Origin: Phoebastria nigripes
Taxonomy: Eukaryota; Chordata; Aves; Procellariiformes; Diomedeidae
Length of the DNA stretch: 64,000 nt
Direction of reading: 5' to 3'
NCBI GenBank assembly: GCA_035582835.1
Contig: JAYKAV010003110.1
Coordinates: 1,545,468 to 1,609,467, forward strand
The translations under genes were made by a program, and so were the position numbers. The notes under the pieces were generated by a model. It searched no databases. It was not told where the DNA came from and saw nothing but the letters and a program-made list of their open reading frames with translations. Below, piece by piece: positions 51,662 through 63,020 of this stretch; positions within the stretch are counted from its first letter, which is position 1; each line of letters opens with the position of its first letter.

Positions 51662-52257
51662 TGTCGTGGTTTAACCCCAGCTGGCAACTAAGCCCCATAG
51701 AGCCGCTCGCTCACTCCCCCCACAGCGGGGTGGGGGAGAGAATCGGAAGAGTGGAAGTGAGAAAACTCGTGGGTTGAGGTAAAGACAGTTTAATAGGTAA
51801 AGCAAAAGCCGTGCACGCAAGCAAAGCAAAACAAGGAATTCATTCACTGCTTCCCATCGGCAGGCAGGTGTTCAGCCATCACCAGGAAAGCAGGGCTCCA
51901 TCAGGTGTAACGGTTACTTGGGAAAACAAACGCCATCACCCTGAACGTCCCCCACTTCCTTCTTCTTTCCCCAGCTTTATATGTTGAGCATGATGCCATA
52001 CGGTCTGGGATACCCCTTTGGTCAGTTGGGGTCAGCTGTCCCAGCTGTGTCCCCTCCCAGCTTCTTGTGCACCCCCAGCCTCCTCACTGGTGGGGTGGTG
52101 TGAGGAGCAGAAAAGGCCTTGACTCTGTGTAAGCACTGCTCAGCAATATCGAAAACATCCCTGTATTATCAACGCTGTTTCCAGCACAAATCCAAAACAT
52201 AGCCCCATACTAGCTGCTATGAAGAAAATTAACTTGATCCCAGCCAAAACCAGCACA
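51662..52257 (-). repeat. ERV LTR, right copy, inverted (596 bp)
   Basis: Read on the minus strand it runs tgtgctgg...ccacgaca and aligns end to end with the left LTR. The eight bases past its inner end (gtcctttt on the minus strand) also match the spacer downstream of the left LTR, after which the two diverge. Confidence 0.9.
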
Positions 52258-52262
52258 ACACC

Positions 52263-55200
52263 AAAAGCAAGTACCTAACAAAACAGTAAGAACAGAACTT
52301 CATGGGCAACTTACAGCATAAAAAACTTGTTAGCAGGGAAAAATACAAGCTTTAAAAAGTTACTAATTCTTTTTCCCCAAATATGCCTTTTGGTAATTAA
52401 AAGTTTTCATCTCATAGCTCAAAAACATGTGCACGTTTATATTGATACTGTAATGTAAAATGTGACTTACAAAAATCCTATGTTCTTGTCCGTTAACCAC
52501 TCAATGTGATCCAAACACTATTTTAAGAAGAAACTGAGAGGATCTGTATTTTCACACAACATAAGATGCTGATGCAAAGAGAAATAACTCTTCTCATCTT
52601 CCCACAGTTTGCTATTACAGTGGAAAGACTGGTTATTAACACCATTTCTAAAAAAAAGAAGAGGTAAAAGCAGGAAATTCCAGGTTCCTTAAATATCTAG
52701 ACAAAAAATATTTAAAGCACAAACATGAAAATATGTTATTCCATTTCCTGGATATTAATTAGTAAGCCTTTGGAAAAATCTTATCCTCATTATTTTCCAA
52801 AGAAAACAGCTGTTAAATTAAAGTAAGATTCTGAATTACTATTGGTGTTAAATATATTTTTATGTATCATTATTACTTTGTGCACAGGATAACTGCAGAT
52901 ACAGAGCCATGTGCTGCTTGAATCTGGTGTGCCCAAAGCTATTACTGGAAATACCTCGATTTCGTATTTCACTATTAGAGCAACAGCAGTCCCAGTGTTC
53001 CTGAAGATGTCTTGAGCTATCAGTCACTCTGACTTCTGAAGTCGGGTAGCGCAGCAATGTACGATTCCTGGAAGAGAAATTCTAGAGTAGGCATAGACTC
53101 GTAATGTTACAGAGATGTTGCAGGGACAGAGCTAGAGTCCACCCCTTTTCTGGAGTCTACCAAGACACATGCACAACTCAAGTTTGACAAGATCACATTT
53201 TGTACCTGCTACAACAGCCACAATAGCTGAAAACAATTATGATGCCCACATGTCATTCCGGTGCTGTATTTTGGCCTTGTGCTGCACAGTGCTATGAGAA
53301 GCATTCTTTTCTCCTTTCTGGTAATCAGGAAAAAAGAAAATTCATAGCTGGGATCGTTGATTGTATTACCATAAGAAAAAGCTATAATTGTAGTCTGTNC
53401 ATTCTACTCAGAATGAAAAAGGAGGTGAAATGCTTTAGACATTGATGCCACAGTAACCTCAACATATCCCAGGGTAGGAAATTTACCCAGCTATGCAAGA
53501 AAGCAAAGCAAACTGCTCTGTGTGAATGCTCCAGCACTTCTTCAACCCTATCATGAAGATCTATGGCAGGTGTTCAGTCAGGAGCCCACTGAAGACCACT
53601 TGACTTTTAAGAGAGTTGTCATCCTCCTTGCAAAACTGAGACCAGGCTATAGAAATAAGATTGATTTAAATTATTACTAATTTTGACAATGATGACTTGT
53701 AAATGTTGTTTATGCTGTGTTGTGAGCTTATATTGGCAATGCTGAACTCCAGGCAGTTAAAATTGTAATGGAGTTGAAGTGACTGAATTAAAATGATGAG
53801 ACCAAAGCAACTACCAGAATTATCAAAAGGTTAAATATCTAAATATAGCTTGTCCTGAAGATACTTCCAACCATTGCACCTGTCAAAGTAAATCTATAAA
53901 ACTGGCTAGAATCAAAGCCAGGTGTTTTTGTCAGAACAGGTAACAAAATTTTAAAAGAAAGTGGTTATCACTGTGACCCTGATAGGTGTTTCACTCAGCC
54001 TTACCAGTGAACAAGGCATTCAGCCAGCTTGTAAAGTCTTTATCTGAGAAAAATTAAGACATTCTTTTCTGTTTCCACAAATTTTCTGTGTTGGGCTGTT
54101 GCACACAAACCTGAACGAGCTGACATTCTCATCAGAATAACCCAACAGTCAGAGATGGCACGCAGGGCCAAACATGTTCAGTGGCCACGTAGGCTAATGC
54201 CATGCATTTGTTTCCTATGGGTATTCTAAAAGATGCCTTTCTACTTCAGTCATGCAGAATAAATATTGTTTAGGAATTCTGGATACTTGGAAGGAGAGTT
54301 CTGGGAACTGATTTTGAAGTGTGGATGCAGAGAAATAATGCAGCACTACAAAGGGAATTCACCAACGCAGAAGAATAAAAACCTTCAGGTGACAGATTCT
54401 GCACCAGTATAGTCAATGAAGAGCTAAAATTATCCTATTGCTTCTTAAAAGAATTCACGCAGGCAATGAATTCTGTGGACCGGGAAGTGTTTCATCTCTA
54501 AGTCACGTTTAAATAACAGGGCTAAGACTCTAAAATATGACCATAAATTATATTGGTCACTTGCAGTCACCTAATTAAGAACTACACCAGATCATCCTCA
54601 CTCCCAATCTAATAGCTTAATTATTGTATTTGGTATAATCAGAAAATACACATTTTTAAAGGGTTGTTCAAATGCAGCTTAGATGCACCACCTATATGAT
54701 ATCGCTAACCAAAAGCCCCATTATAGCATGGCTTCATATTTATAGGAGTAAAACAAATTTCACCGCTACGGTGCTGTATGTTCACCTTTCATTGCTTAAA
54801 AGNATTGAGACAGTAGAGACTGTGGAATCAGTATGTTCAGGCAGAGCAAAAGATAACATAAGCTCAGTTTTAACAGTTGCAAGCTCATGCCGAAATTAAA
54901 CGGAAACAAATCCTGTGCTTTAACCCTTTTTCCCCCCCTCAGATGTACAGGTCTCTATGAAAATAAACTGCTTCTTCTAAACCTTCCTCTGCTTCTCTGC
55001 ACCTTGTTTGCTACATGCACATTCAATTTTCTGATGAAACAGCTAAAATGGAAGAAAAGCTTAGCTCTCACGTTAGCCTTAATANAAGGTCACAGATGAA
55101 AGCAGCGCTGCCACTAAGAGGAAGCAGACACAAATAAGGTTCTCAAAATCAGATCTTCTTTTTTCAAGCCAGTGTATACCCTGCAGCTGTGCTCACCAGA

Positions 55201-57880
55201 GAGTAACTGATGCTTTTAACTTTCTGCATAATAGAAAAGCTTTTGAGGAGCATAATATTACAGCGTTCAGTTTTTCTAAATCAAATCCCTACAATCACAA
55301 ACAAGAGAGGGGAAAAACAGATACTAAAAGGTACAAGTGGAGATTGTCCGTAAAGCTTTACAGAAGATGGTGGGCAGATGGTAGGGATTTGCAGTGACAC
55401 AGCTGTTTTTAAAAATAAAGAGGTGGAAGAGGAGAAGGCACGATTACAGCTATACACACATTCCTAAGCCTGTTCACACAAGAATAAAAATTAAGCTAAG
55501 AGCGGGAAATTGAAGTTGGTTTTTTTTTTTTTATCATCTGAATTGACATTTAGAAACTTTTTAGAATAATCAGCAGCACCTTCAAGTTTCTTTTCCAATC
55601 ATTAGTTTTCTAACTACAAAGTAAAGCTGACAACAGAAATACTAACCTACNACAGAATCAGACAATGTCAGAATTACTTTCAGTGCCTCCAAATAGCACA
55701 CATTTTTGCTGTAAGCCTTACAATGTAAAAAGAAAATTCTATCATATCATCAAATAAACATAAATTATGTTACCTGTTTGAATTTCCTATGAAAGGCTTT
55801 GATTTTTCACTTTCATATTTTTTTCAGATATTAGTAGATGGCAGAGATAAGCAATGCAAGGAATAGTAAGATGTATGGGGGTTACTGTAGATTTAACAGC
55901 ATGGGGGGTGAGGCAGGGAAATGCCCAAATTCAATAGGGTATCAAGCACTGGACATGAATATAGTAAGAACAGAACATTTTGTGACTAAGCAGTATTGTG
56001 TAAAGATACCTAATTTCATAAAGAGACCTTTCACTCATTTTTAATGTGTATTCTTATGTATGTCCCCTACAGCCACATAGAAAGCTTATGTTAGGTAAAC
56101 ACTAAAAAGAGTGTTTATCTACAGTGTAAAAGCCTGTCTTCTCCAGAGAATCCAATGAAGCTCTTTCTTGACAGCTTTGCTTACAAAATTAACTCTCTGC
56201 CAGTTAAGCTATTCCTAGATCCAAGAAATTTTACATTAGCAGGAGAGATACCACTGATACCGAAAGGATTATCTTTTGATCGTTCTTCATGGAGTCACCT
56301 TTTTCACACTGCATCAGCTCACTTTCTTCCAAGTATTAAAAATGACCTGTCAGTGTAAACATACTTTTTGCTACTTTTTAAAAAAAAAAAAATCTGATTT
56401 TCTGAACACGTGAGCTGGGACCCAACACAAGGAAAAGGTTATCCAGCACCAACCCACTAAAAACTTCTTTATACCTATCTCCAGAGCCACCAGTGCTGGC
56501 TTTTGCTACAGCTGGGTATTGAACTGAATGGGCTGTAGGTGAAACCCATTACAAAATGCACTATTCCATGCATTTACTCCACGAGCTCTCCTTTCACAGT
56601 GTGAAAGTTCCCAATCCAAAGACAACAGCAAAGTGATTAGTGTAGGTGCTGCCTAGCACACAAACATACCCAACATCTGAAGACATTTAAATTAATTTTA
56701 TTTATAGCAGGTTTTCAAAATCAGAAATATTTCAAAGAAATTCAATACTTATAGACAGGTGCTACATTGATGATCTTTCATCCACCATTAGTGCCGTGTT
56801 TTCACTCTACAATCATTAACTCGCCACCACAAACTAAGGGGAACTTACGGAAGTTTATAAAAAATAGGCAGACATGAAAATTTGGTTTATACTGGAATTG
56901 GCATAAGAGAGTAAAGCTTATTATCAAATTGTGGCAATTGCTGTATTCCATCACTTGTTCTGAGGGAATGGTACAGCAGAAAAACTCTTCTGCTTAGAGA
57001 AACACTTTGGGTTTTAACTGAATATACTCAAAATCCATTTCATGATCTGACTAGGAGTGATTCTTACACTCAAGTCCATGTAAATTTAAGCTTTGCATTT
57101 CTAAAATCGCCACAGGCATAAACCTCACCTACTCACACTAGTCTTGGACCGATTTCCCTTTTCAGAGAAATCAAACCCGTATATCTATACCTCTTCCAGG
57201 ATTCACCAAATCAAACAAAACAACTGCTGGTTTTGAAGTCTTTTTTTTTTTAGAAGAAAAATGCCATTTCTTCACAAGCTACTCTCATGAAAATTTTATT
57301 TAACATCTCTTTATCAATAAAATAACTGAAGCCAAGATACCCCAAAGTCACGTCTACACGGAGATACACAGAAGATACTCAACTTGAGAGGATTTGCCTC
57401 CACTTCTCTATCACAATGAGGCCCTCACCATTTTGCATAATGACAGAAAACAACAGCTGACAAACCATTTTGGAACAGATGCCAGCTGTCTCTCATTTGT
57501 TTTATAATTCAAACAGTAACAGTTCTGTAGCACTTTATCGGGTTTGTTTTTTTTTTTTTTAAAAGCAAGCCATCTGAATTGGACCATGCATCAGTCAGTC
57601 AGTCATTTCAAGAACAAACTGAAGGCAGGCTGATCCTTTTGGATCCAAAACTTGTTTTGGTAGGAATCATACATAAATACAGTTTGTGCTTCACTTTTGT
57701 ATCTACTTGGACTGAGTGAATATACACCTAAGCTAGTTTAAAAAAAAAAAAAAAGTAACCTTTAATATTCAACTTAGAAGCCACAGACATCTTTCCAGAC
57801 TGTTTGCAGCAGACACAAACAATAAATTTGAACACAGTACTGCTTAAAAAAGTTTACTGTCTAAAATGAAATTCAAATGG
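52263..57880. other. Intergenic DNA right of the ERV insertion
   Basis: 5.6 kb of AT-rich DNA with homopolymer runs (55520-55532, 56380-56392, 57240-57251, 57547-57560). No gene, RNA or clear transposon was recognised. Its right end may still be CFL2 3' UTR if a distal poly(A) site near 57295 is used. Confidence 0.55.
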
Positions 57881-57886
57881 TTTATT
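57881..57886 (-). terminator. CFL2: Candidate distal CFL2 poly(A) signal, AATAAA
   Basis: AATAAA on the minus strand, with a GT-rich ttgtttgtgtctgctg about 60 nt downstream. It is chosen as the likely end of the long transcript because of the resulting UTR length. Confidence 0.4.
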
Positions 57887-59338
57887 AAAATCTAACCTTT
57901 TCAGTTTTGGCTTTTTCTAAAGAAACCATTTATACCTTGTGAAAATCAGTTAAAAGATCATTTCATTATACTGTACTGAACTCAAGTCAAACATAAAGCA
58001 CAAAATAGATCTTTACATTAAACTGGGCTTTGCACACAACGAATAATCAGGAATAAAGAGGCTATTTTGAGGAATANAAANATTTTTTTTTTTTTTTTTT
58101 TATCTAGACAACATGCATACCATCAGTTACTTCTCAACCTTAAAAGGTACCTGAAGGGAGAGTTTTGTAGAACAAAACCAAGACTCATTAATACACTTAG
58201 TAAGTCAGTGGTCACCATGCCTTTTTAGTTAAATTCTAGTAAAGTTTAGTCTACATAGAACAGCTAACACAATGAGGTGTGCAAGTCGTAGGGATAGCCA
58301 GAAGCCTGAAACAAAGTCTTAAAGTTCTACAGGACAAGAGAGCCTAAACACAGTACCACTAGGTTATCTGAACTATTAAAAAAAAAAGATTTTTATGATT
58401 ATCCGCTTCCTTGTTGAAAAAGGGCTATGGACTGAACATAAAGGGCCCGTATTTAAAAGCTCTGCATTTCTACTCTACCAACTTTTTAAAATAAGGTAAT
58501 GATAAAAGAGCATTCCTTCTAGCAGCATGTACAGTTCAGCTGCGAGTGGCTGCCTAACAGCGCTCCTTTATGCATACCAGGAGAATCATGTCCAGTTTTG
58601 CCATTTGTGGGTAACGATGACAAGATACAAAAGCATGTGTTTGCCATAAATAGCTCTGGCTAACGGAGGATTGCTCACACAGAGCAGATCAAATTCTCTA
58701 TAAGGAGAGCATTATTTGGCTCCCAGCCAAAACATGTCCCCAATGCAAGCCTCGGTAGTGGCAAACACTTTCCAGTTCTATTTACATAGAAGCTAACAAG
58801 TAGAACGGTTCCTTTAGGCTATTTCTTGTACCAAGTGCGTCTTAACTGCAACACTCAAGAAACAAAAATTATTTACCGGATTCATATTTGCATATCATAT
58901 AACTGTCATTACACACCATCTTACCAAAAAAGACGGCGAGCTGTAAGATTTCATGCAAGGTTTTACTCTGACACGTAGAACTTTAAGAACATTCAGGTAT
59001 GAAACACACTGCGTGGTTAATTACTTCGTATTTTTACATTTCTGACACAAGTGTTTCATGGAACTAATGGTCTCTAGTAGTGGTAGCTTCTTTACTTTAA
59101 CAGTAAACTAGGATCAGGTCCTGTATCAAATGATCAGAACAGAGCCACAAAGTATTGTAAAGCAGTGCCTAAATCATGATTAGGAATGAAAAACTTGCAT
59201 TATTTAAGATGAGATTAATGATTGTTTATCTTTACAATACTTTCCACAGAAGTTATTTGAAATATGCTTAAATTAAACATACTTAAAAACTGTATTTTCC
59301 AATGAAAACAAGGCAACATTCTGTAATAAGCCACAAGT

Positions 59339-59344
59339 TTTATT
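59339..59344 (-). terminator. CFL2: Candidate proximal CFL2 poly(A) signal, AATAAA
   Basis: On the minus strand, gcAATAAAacttgtgg is followed at about 30-50 nt by ttgccttgttttc, a reasonable T/GT-rich downstream element. Confidence 0.4.
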
Positions 59345-60154
59345 GCAACGTGGCCAGTTTTTGATCTCAAAAAACAATGTTCCATTTAAGGCTCTTTTTA
59401 ATACAGAAATTGCCACCATGACTGATGTTTTACAAAACTTTAGTGTTTCAAGACTCACATGGTAAACAGATAGCTTCTACTCCTGTTCAGTAGTGTACAT
59501 TCAATGGAAAACAAAAGGCATCATAACAGCTACTTCATTTATAAAGATATGCATGTAACAGGAATGAAACTGAGGTACTACAATAATTTGATGACACAGT
59601 TACAGCAACTTAATTGGCATTCCTTTGGGGGGGGGGCGGGTCAAACATATTACAAAAAAGTGCTTTAAATGCATAGTGTTGTGTGCTGCCATGTCACAAA
59701 AATAGGCTTGTCAAGGCAGGTGAGGTGTATGAATGCACAAGAGCCTCATGGAACTGCAATCAAGTGCAACTGTAAGTAATACTGTATGGAGTCTACCATC
59801 CGACCAGTGGACAATACTTTCAAGGCATTCAATTAGCTTACCCTTTGCTGTCTGCTAGGCTATTCACATTAACTATCACATTCATTGTACATGTTGCAAG
59901 GAATGCCTGCAACGTCAATTTTGGCTAAGAGTATGACGTGAAAGCATTCCTTGGATCCTACATAAAACTACCAGGATTAAACAGTCTAATGGCAATCACT
60001 GGTAGACTGCTTAACAATGACATCTCCTTCAGGGGCATTAGGGAAGGGACTTATTTTTTGAGGAGGGAAGGGGACGGGGAGACTAATACTATTCCAATTG
60101 AACGAGCTGCAGAAATGGAAGCTCCTTAGATCCAGATGGCACTTGTCTGTCTTT

Positions 60155-60843
<689 letters not shown>

Positions 60844-61254
60844 CTGTAAAATGAGATCAAAGGCATAATTTAAACAGCAAAAATTAACACTCACTAGAAA
60901 AGATGATAGCCCACAGTGCTAGATAAAGAAGTCTGCCTGCCCCTGTAAGAATAAAAATACTATACTCAACCTGAACACACTATGAATTTAGTAATCTTTG
61001 CAGGACTGGAGCAGAAGATATAAAGGAGTTGTAAATTCTGTACTCTCTTGTTGCAGATCTCAGCATCTTCAGCTGTGATTCTGGATAGCAGTTTTACACA
61101 ACTAGGCATACAACTGTACTACTCTCGCAGTTTTCCATTACCTTATCATGCATTTGGCTTATCTGGGGGGAGGAGGAGAGCCGGAGGGGGGGAACTGAAC
61201 ATAGGAGAGGAGTTTGTAGTTTCGGGTTGGGATGGGGGTGGGGTTTTTGTTCGG

Positions 61255-61280
61255 TTTTTTTTTTTTTTTTTTTTTTTTTT
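61255..61280 (+). repeat. T-rich homopolymer (about T25)
   Basis: It reads as poly(A) on the minus strand, starting about 16 nt after the stop codon of the unidentified ORF at 61295-61536. Confidence 0.9.
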
Positions 61281-61294
61281 AAGCGGAACAAACG

Positions 61295-61536
61295 CTACAG
61301 CAGCAGCTCACATCCAGCACTGTCATGACTCTCATTTTGTTGGATGATGTAAGGCTCTACAAGCAGCAGAAATGTTTTCTGCATTGTGTCAGCTTCAACA
61401 CCGCACTTTAAAAACTCCTGAATTTCACTTCGTACTGCTGCATGAGTATTATCTGATTGCTCTTCCTTCATACAAAAATACCAGTTACGACGTGTACAGC
61501 TCCCCATAAGGCTCACAAGCTGTTCAAAACCCGAGC
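61295..61536 (-). CDS. Unidentified exon-like open frame in CFL2 intron 1
   Basis: A strong acceptor (ttcttgctgttttag) at 61537 opens a 79-codon frame ending in TAG at 61295-61297. The first in-frame Met gives MGSCTRRNWYFCMKEEQSD, and the middle contains VRSEIQEFLKCGVEADTMQK and LLLVEPYIIQQ. The composition is that of a normal soluble helical protein rather than GC-driven noise, unlike the frame upstream of it. I do not recognise the family. It could be an alternative terminal exon spliced from the CpG island, part of a retrocopy (an A25 tract follows on the same strand), a 5' UTR exon of CFL2 read by chance, or a neighbouring small gene. No poly(A) signal is seen before the A tract. Confidence 0.3.
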
Positions 61537-61599
61537 CTAAAACAGCAAGAAAACAAAACACTGACAGGGCAAACGGGGAGCTCACGGCAAAAAGAAAAT

Positions 61600-63020
61600 A
61601 ATTTAGCAAACCCCACTGCGAGCGAGCGAGCGAGCTAAACCCATCCGCAGCGCCCTTGCTCTGGGTCCAACAGCCACCTCTGAAGAGGCGGGCGCTGCCG
61701 GAGCCGGCTGCCTGGGGAAGGCAGGTGCACGGCGCGCTGGGAGCCGCCGGCTTTGTCCCCGAGGGAGCCCGCCTGCCCCCTTTCCCTGCTTTGTTCGCGG
61801 GGACGGCGTTCGCCTCCGGGGAACGGGCGTCCCGCGTCCTCCAGCCCTGCTCTCGGCCACCCTCGCTCCGGCCCCAGCGCTTCCAGACGATCGCTCCCGG
61901 CCGCCCCGCTCCCCCTCTGGCCGGGGACACCCCTCGGGCCCAGGCGGGCCGCAGCAGCGGCAGAAGCGGCTCCCCGGGTGCCCGCCGGGAGCCCCTCTCC
62001 CCGCGCCCGCCGGCCCCCCGCCCCTCACACGCAGAGTCAGGCACTCGCACGCCCGGGCGGTGCCGCAGGGAGCGCTGCGCCGCGTCNNNNNNNNNNNNNN
62101 NNNNNNNNNNNNNNNNNNNNNNNNNNNNNNNNNNNNNNNNNNNNNNNNNNNNNNNNNNNNNNNNNNNNNNNNNNNNNNNNNNNNNNNNNNNNNNNNNNNN
62201 NNNNNNNNNNNNNNNNNNNNNNNNNNNNNNNNNNNNNNNNNNNNNNNNNNNNNNNNNNNNNNNNNNNNNNNNNNNNNNNNNNNNNNNNNNNNNNNNNNNN
62301 NNNNNNNNNNNNNNNNNNNNNNNNNNNNNNNNNNNNNNNNNNNNNNNNNNNNNNNNNNNNNNNNNNNNNNNNNNNNNNNNNNNNNNNNNNNNNNNNNNNN
62401 NNNNNNNNNNNNNNNNNNNNNNNNNNNNNNNNNNNNNNNNNNNNNNNNNNNNNNNNNNNNNNNNNNNNNNNNNNNNNNNNNNNNNNNNNNNNNNNNNNNN
62501 NNNNNNNNNNNNNNNNNNNNNNNNNNNNNNNNNNNNNNNNNNNNNNNNNNNNNNNNNNNNNNNNNNNNNNNNNNNNNNNNNNNNNNNNNNNNNNNNNNNN
62601 NNNNNNNNNNNNNNNNNNNNNNNNNNNNNNNNNNNNNNNNNNNNNNNNNNNNNNNNNNNNNNNNNNNNNNNNNNNNNNNNNNNNNNNNNNNNNNNNNNNN
62701 NTGAGGCGCCGCCGCTGCCCTGCGGGTGCGGCTGGCAGCGCCCGGGCGGCCGCCCTGGCCTCGCAGCCTCCGGCGTCCCCCCTTGGCCGGCCCCAGGCCT
62801 ACGCCGGCGGGTCGCTGGCTGTTGAGGGGGCGATGCAGCCCCTCAGCCTGGCGTGGAGCACAAGCAGCCGGTAGTCGCGTCAGGTGGGGGCACGATGGCG
62901 GCACGGCTCCTTCTGGAGCCAGCCACGACTGCCCGGAGCACGGCTGCTCCCTGCCCTGCCCTGCCCCTCCTGCCCAGTGCTGCTCCCTTTGCCAAGGTGC
63001 TTTCTACTGCTCTAAAGTCA
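61600..63020 (-). promoter_or_regulatory. CFL2: CpG island and promoter region of CFL2, interrupted by a gap
   Basis: CpG-dense sequence lies on both sides of the run of undetermined bases. A (GAGC)4 microsatellite sits at 61618-61635. The transcription start and ATG exon of CFL2 are expected inside it, most likely in the gap. Confidence 0.75.
62087..62701. other. Assembly gap (615 undetermined bases)
   Basis: A run of n within extremely GC-rich DNA, a common place for short-read assemblies to fail. The round length need not be the true gap size. Confidence 0.98.

Larger units (their letters stand above)
49427..52262. mobile_element. ERV-derived insertion with inverted terminal LTRs, including its 5-bp target duplication
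   Basis: The unit is acacc - LTR(+) 49432-50039 - 1.6 kb interior - LTR(-) 51662-52257 - acacc. Both outer edges are the tgtgctgg U3 terminus of the same LTR family, facing inward. The matching 5-bp flanks suggest one integration event. A 5-bp duplication is typical of ERVL/class III elements. The interior has a primer-binding-site-like sequence but no gag, pol or env reading frame that I can see, so it is non-autonomous. A normal provirus would have LTRs in direct orientation, so this one is rearranged. Confidence 0.8.
57881..60154 (-). other. CFL2: CFL2 3' untranslated region (extent approximate)
   Basis: It begins after the TAA at 60155-60157. Minus-strand AATAAA signals occur at 59339-59344 (0.8-kb UTR), 57881-57886 (2.3 kb) and 57295-57300. 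The middle one gives a length close to the known long cofilin-2 UTR of mammals and is followed by a T/GT-rich stretch. The UTR contains a C10 run (59627-59636 on the plus strand as G10) and a long T run at 58084-58101. Confidence 0.5.

Noticed and set aside
61603..62904. Very long ORFs on both strands across 61.6-62.9 kb
   Set aside because: They run through 615 undetermined bases and GC-rich island sequence; open length is an artefact.
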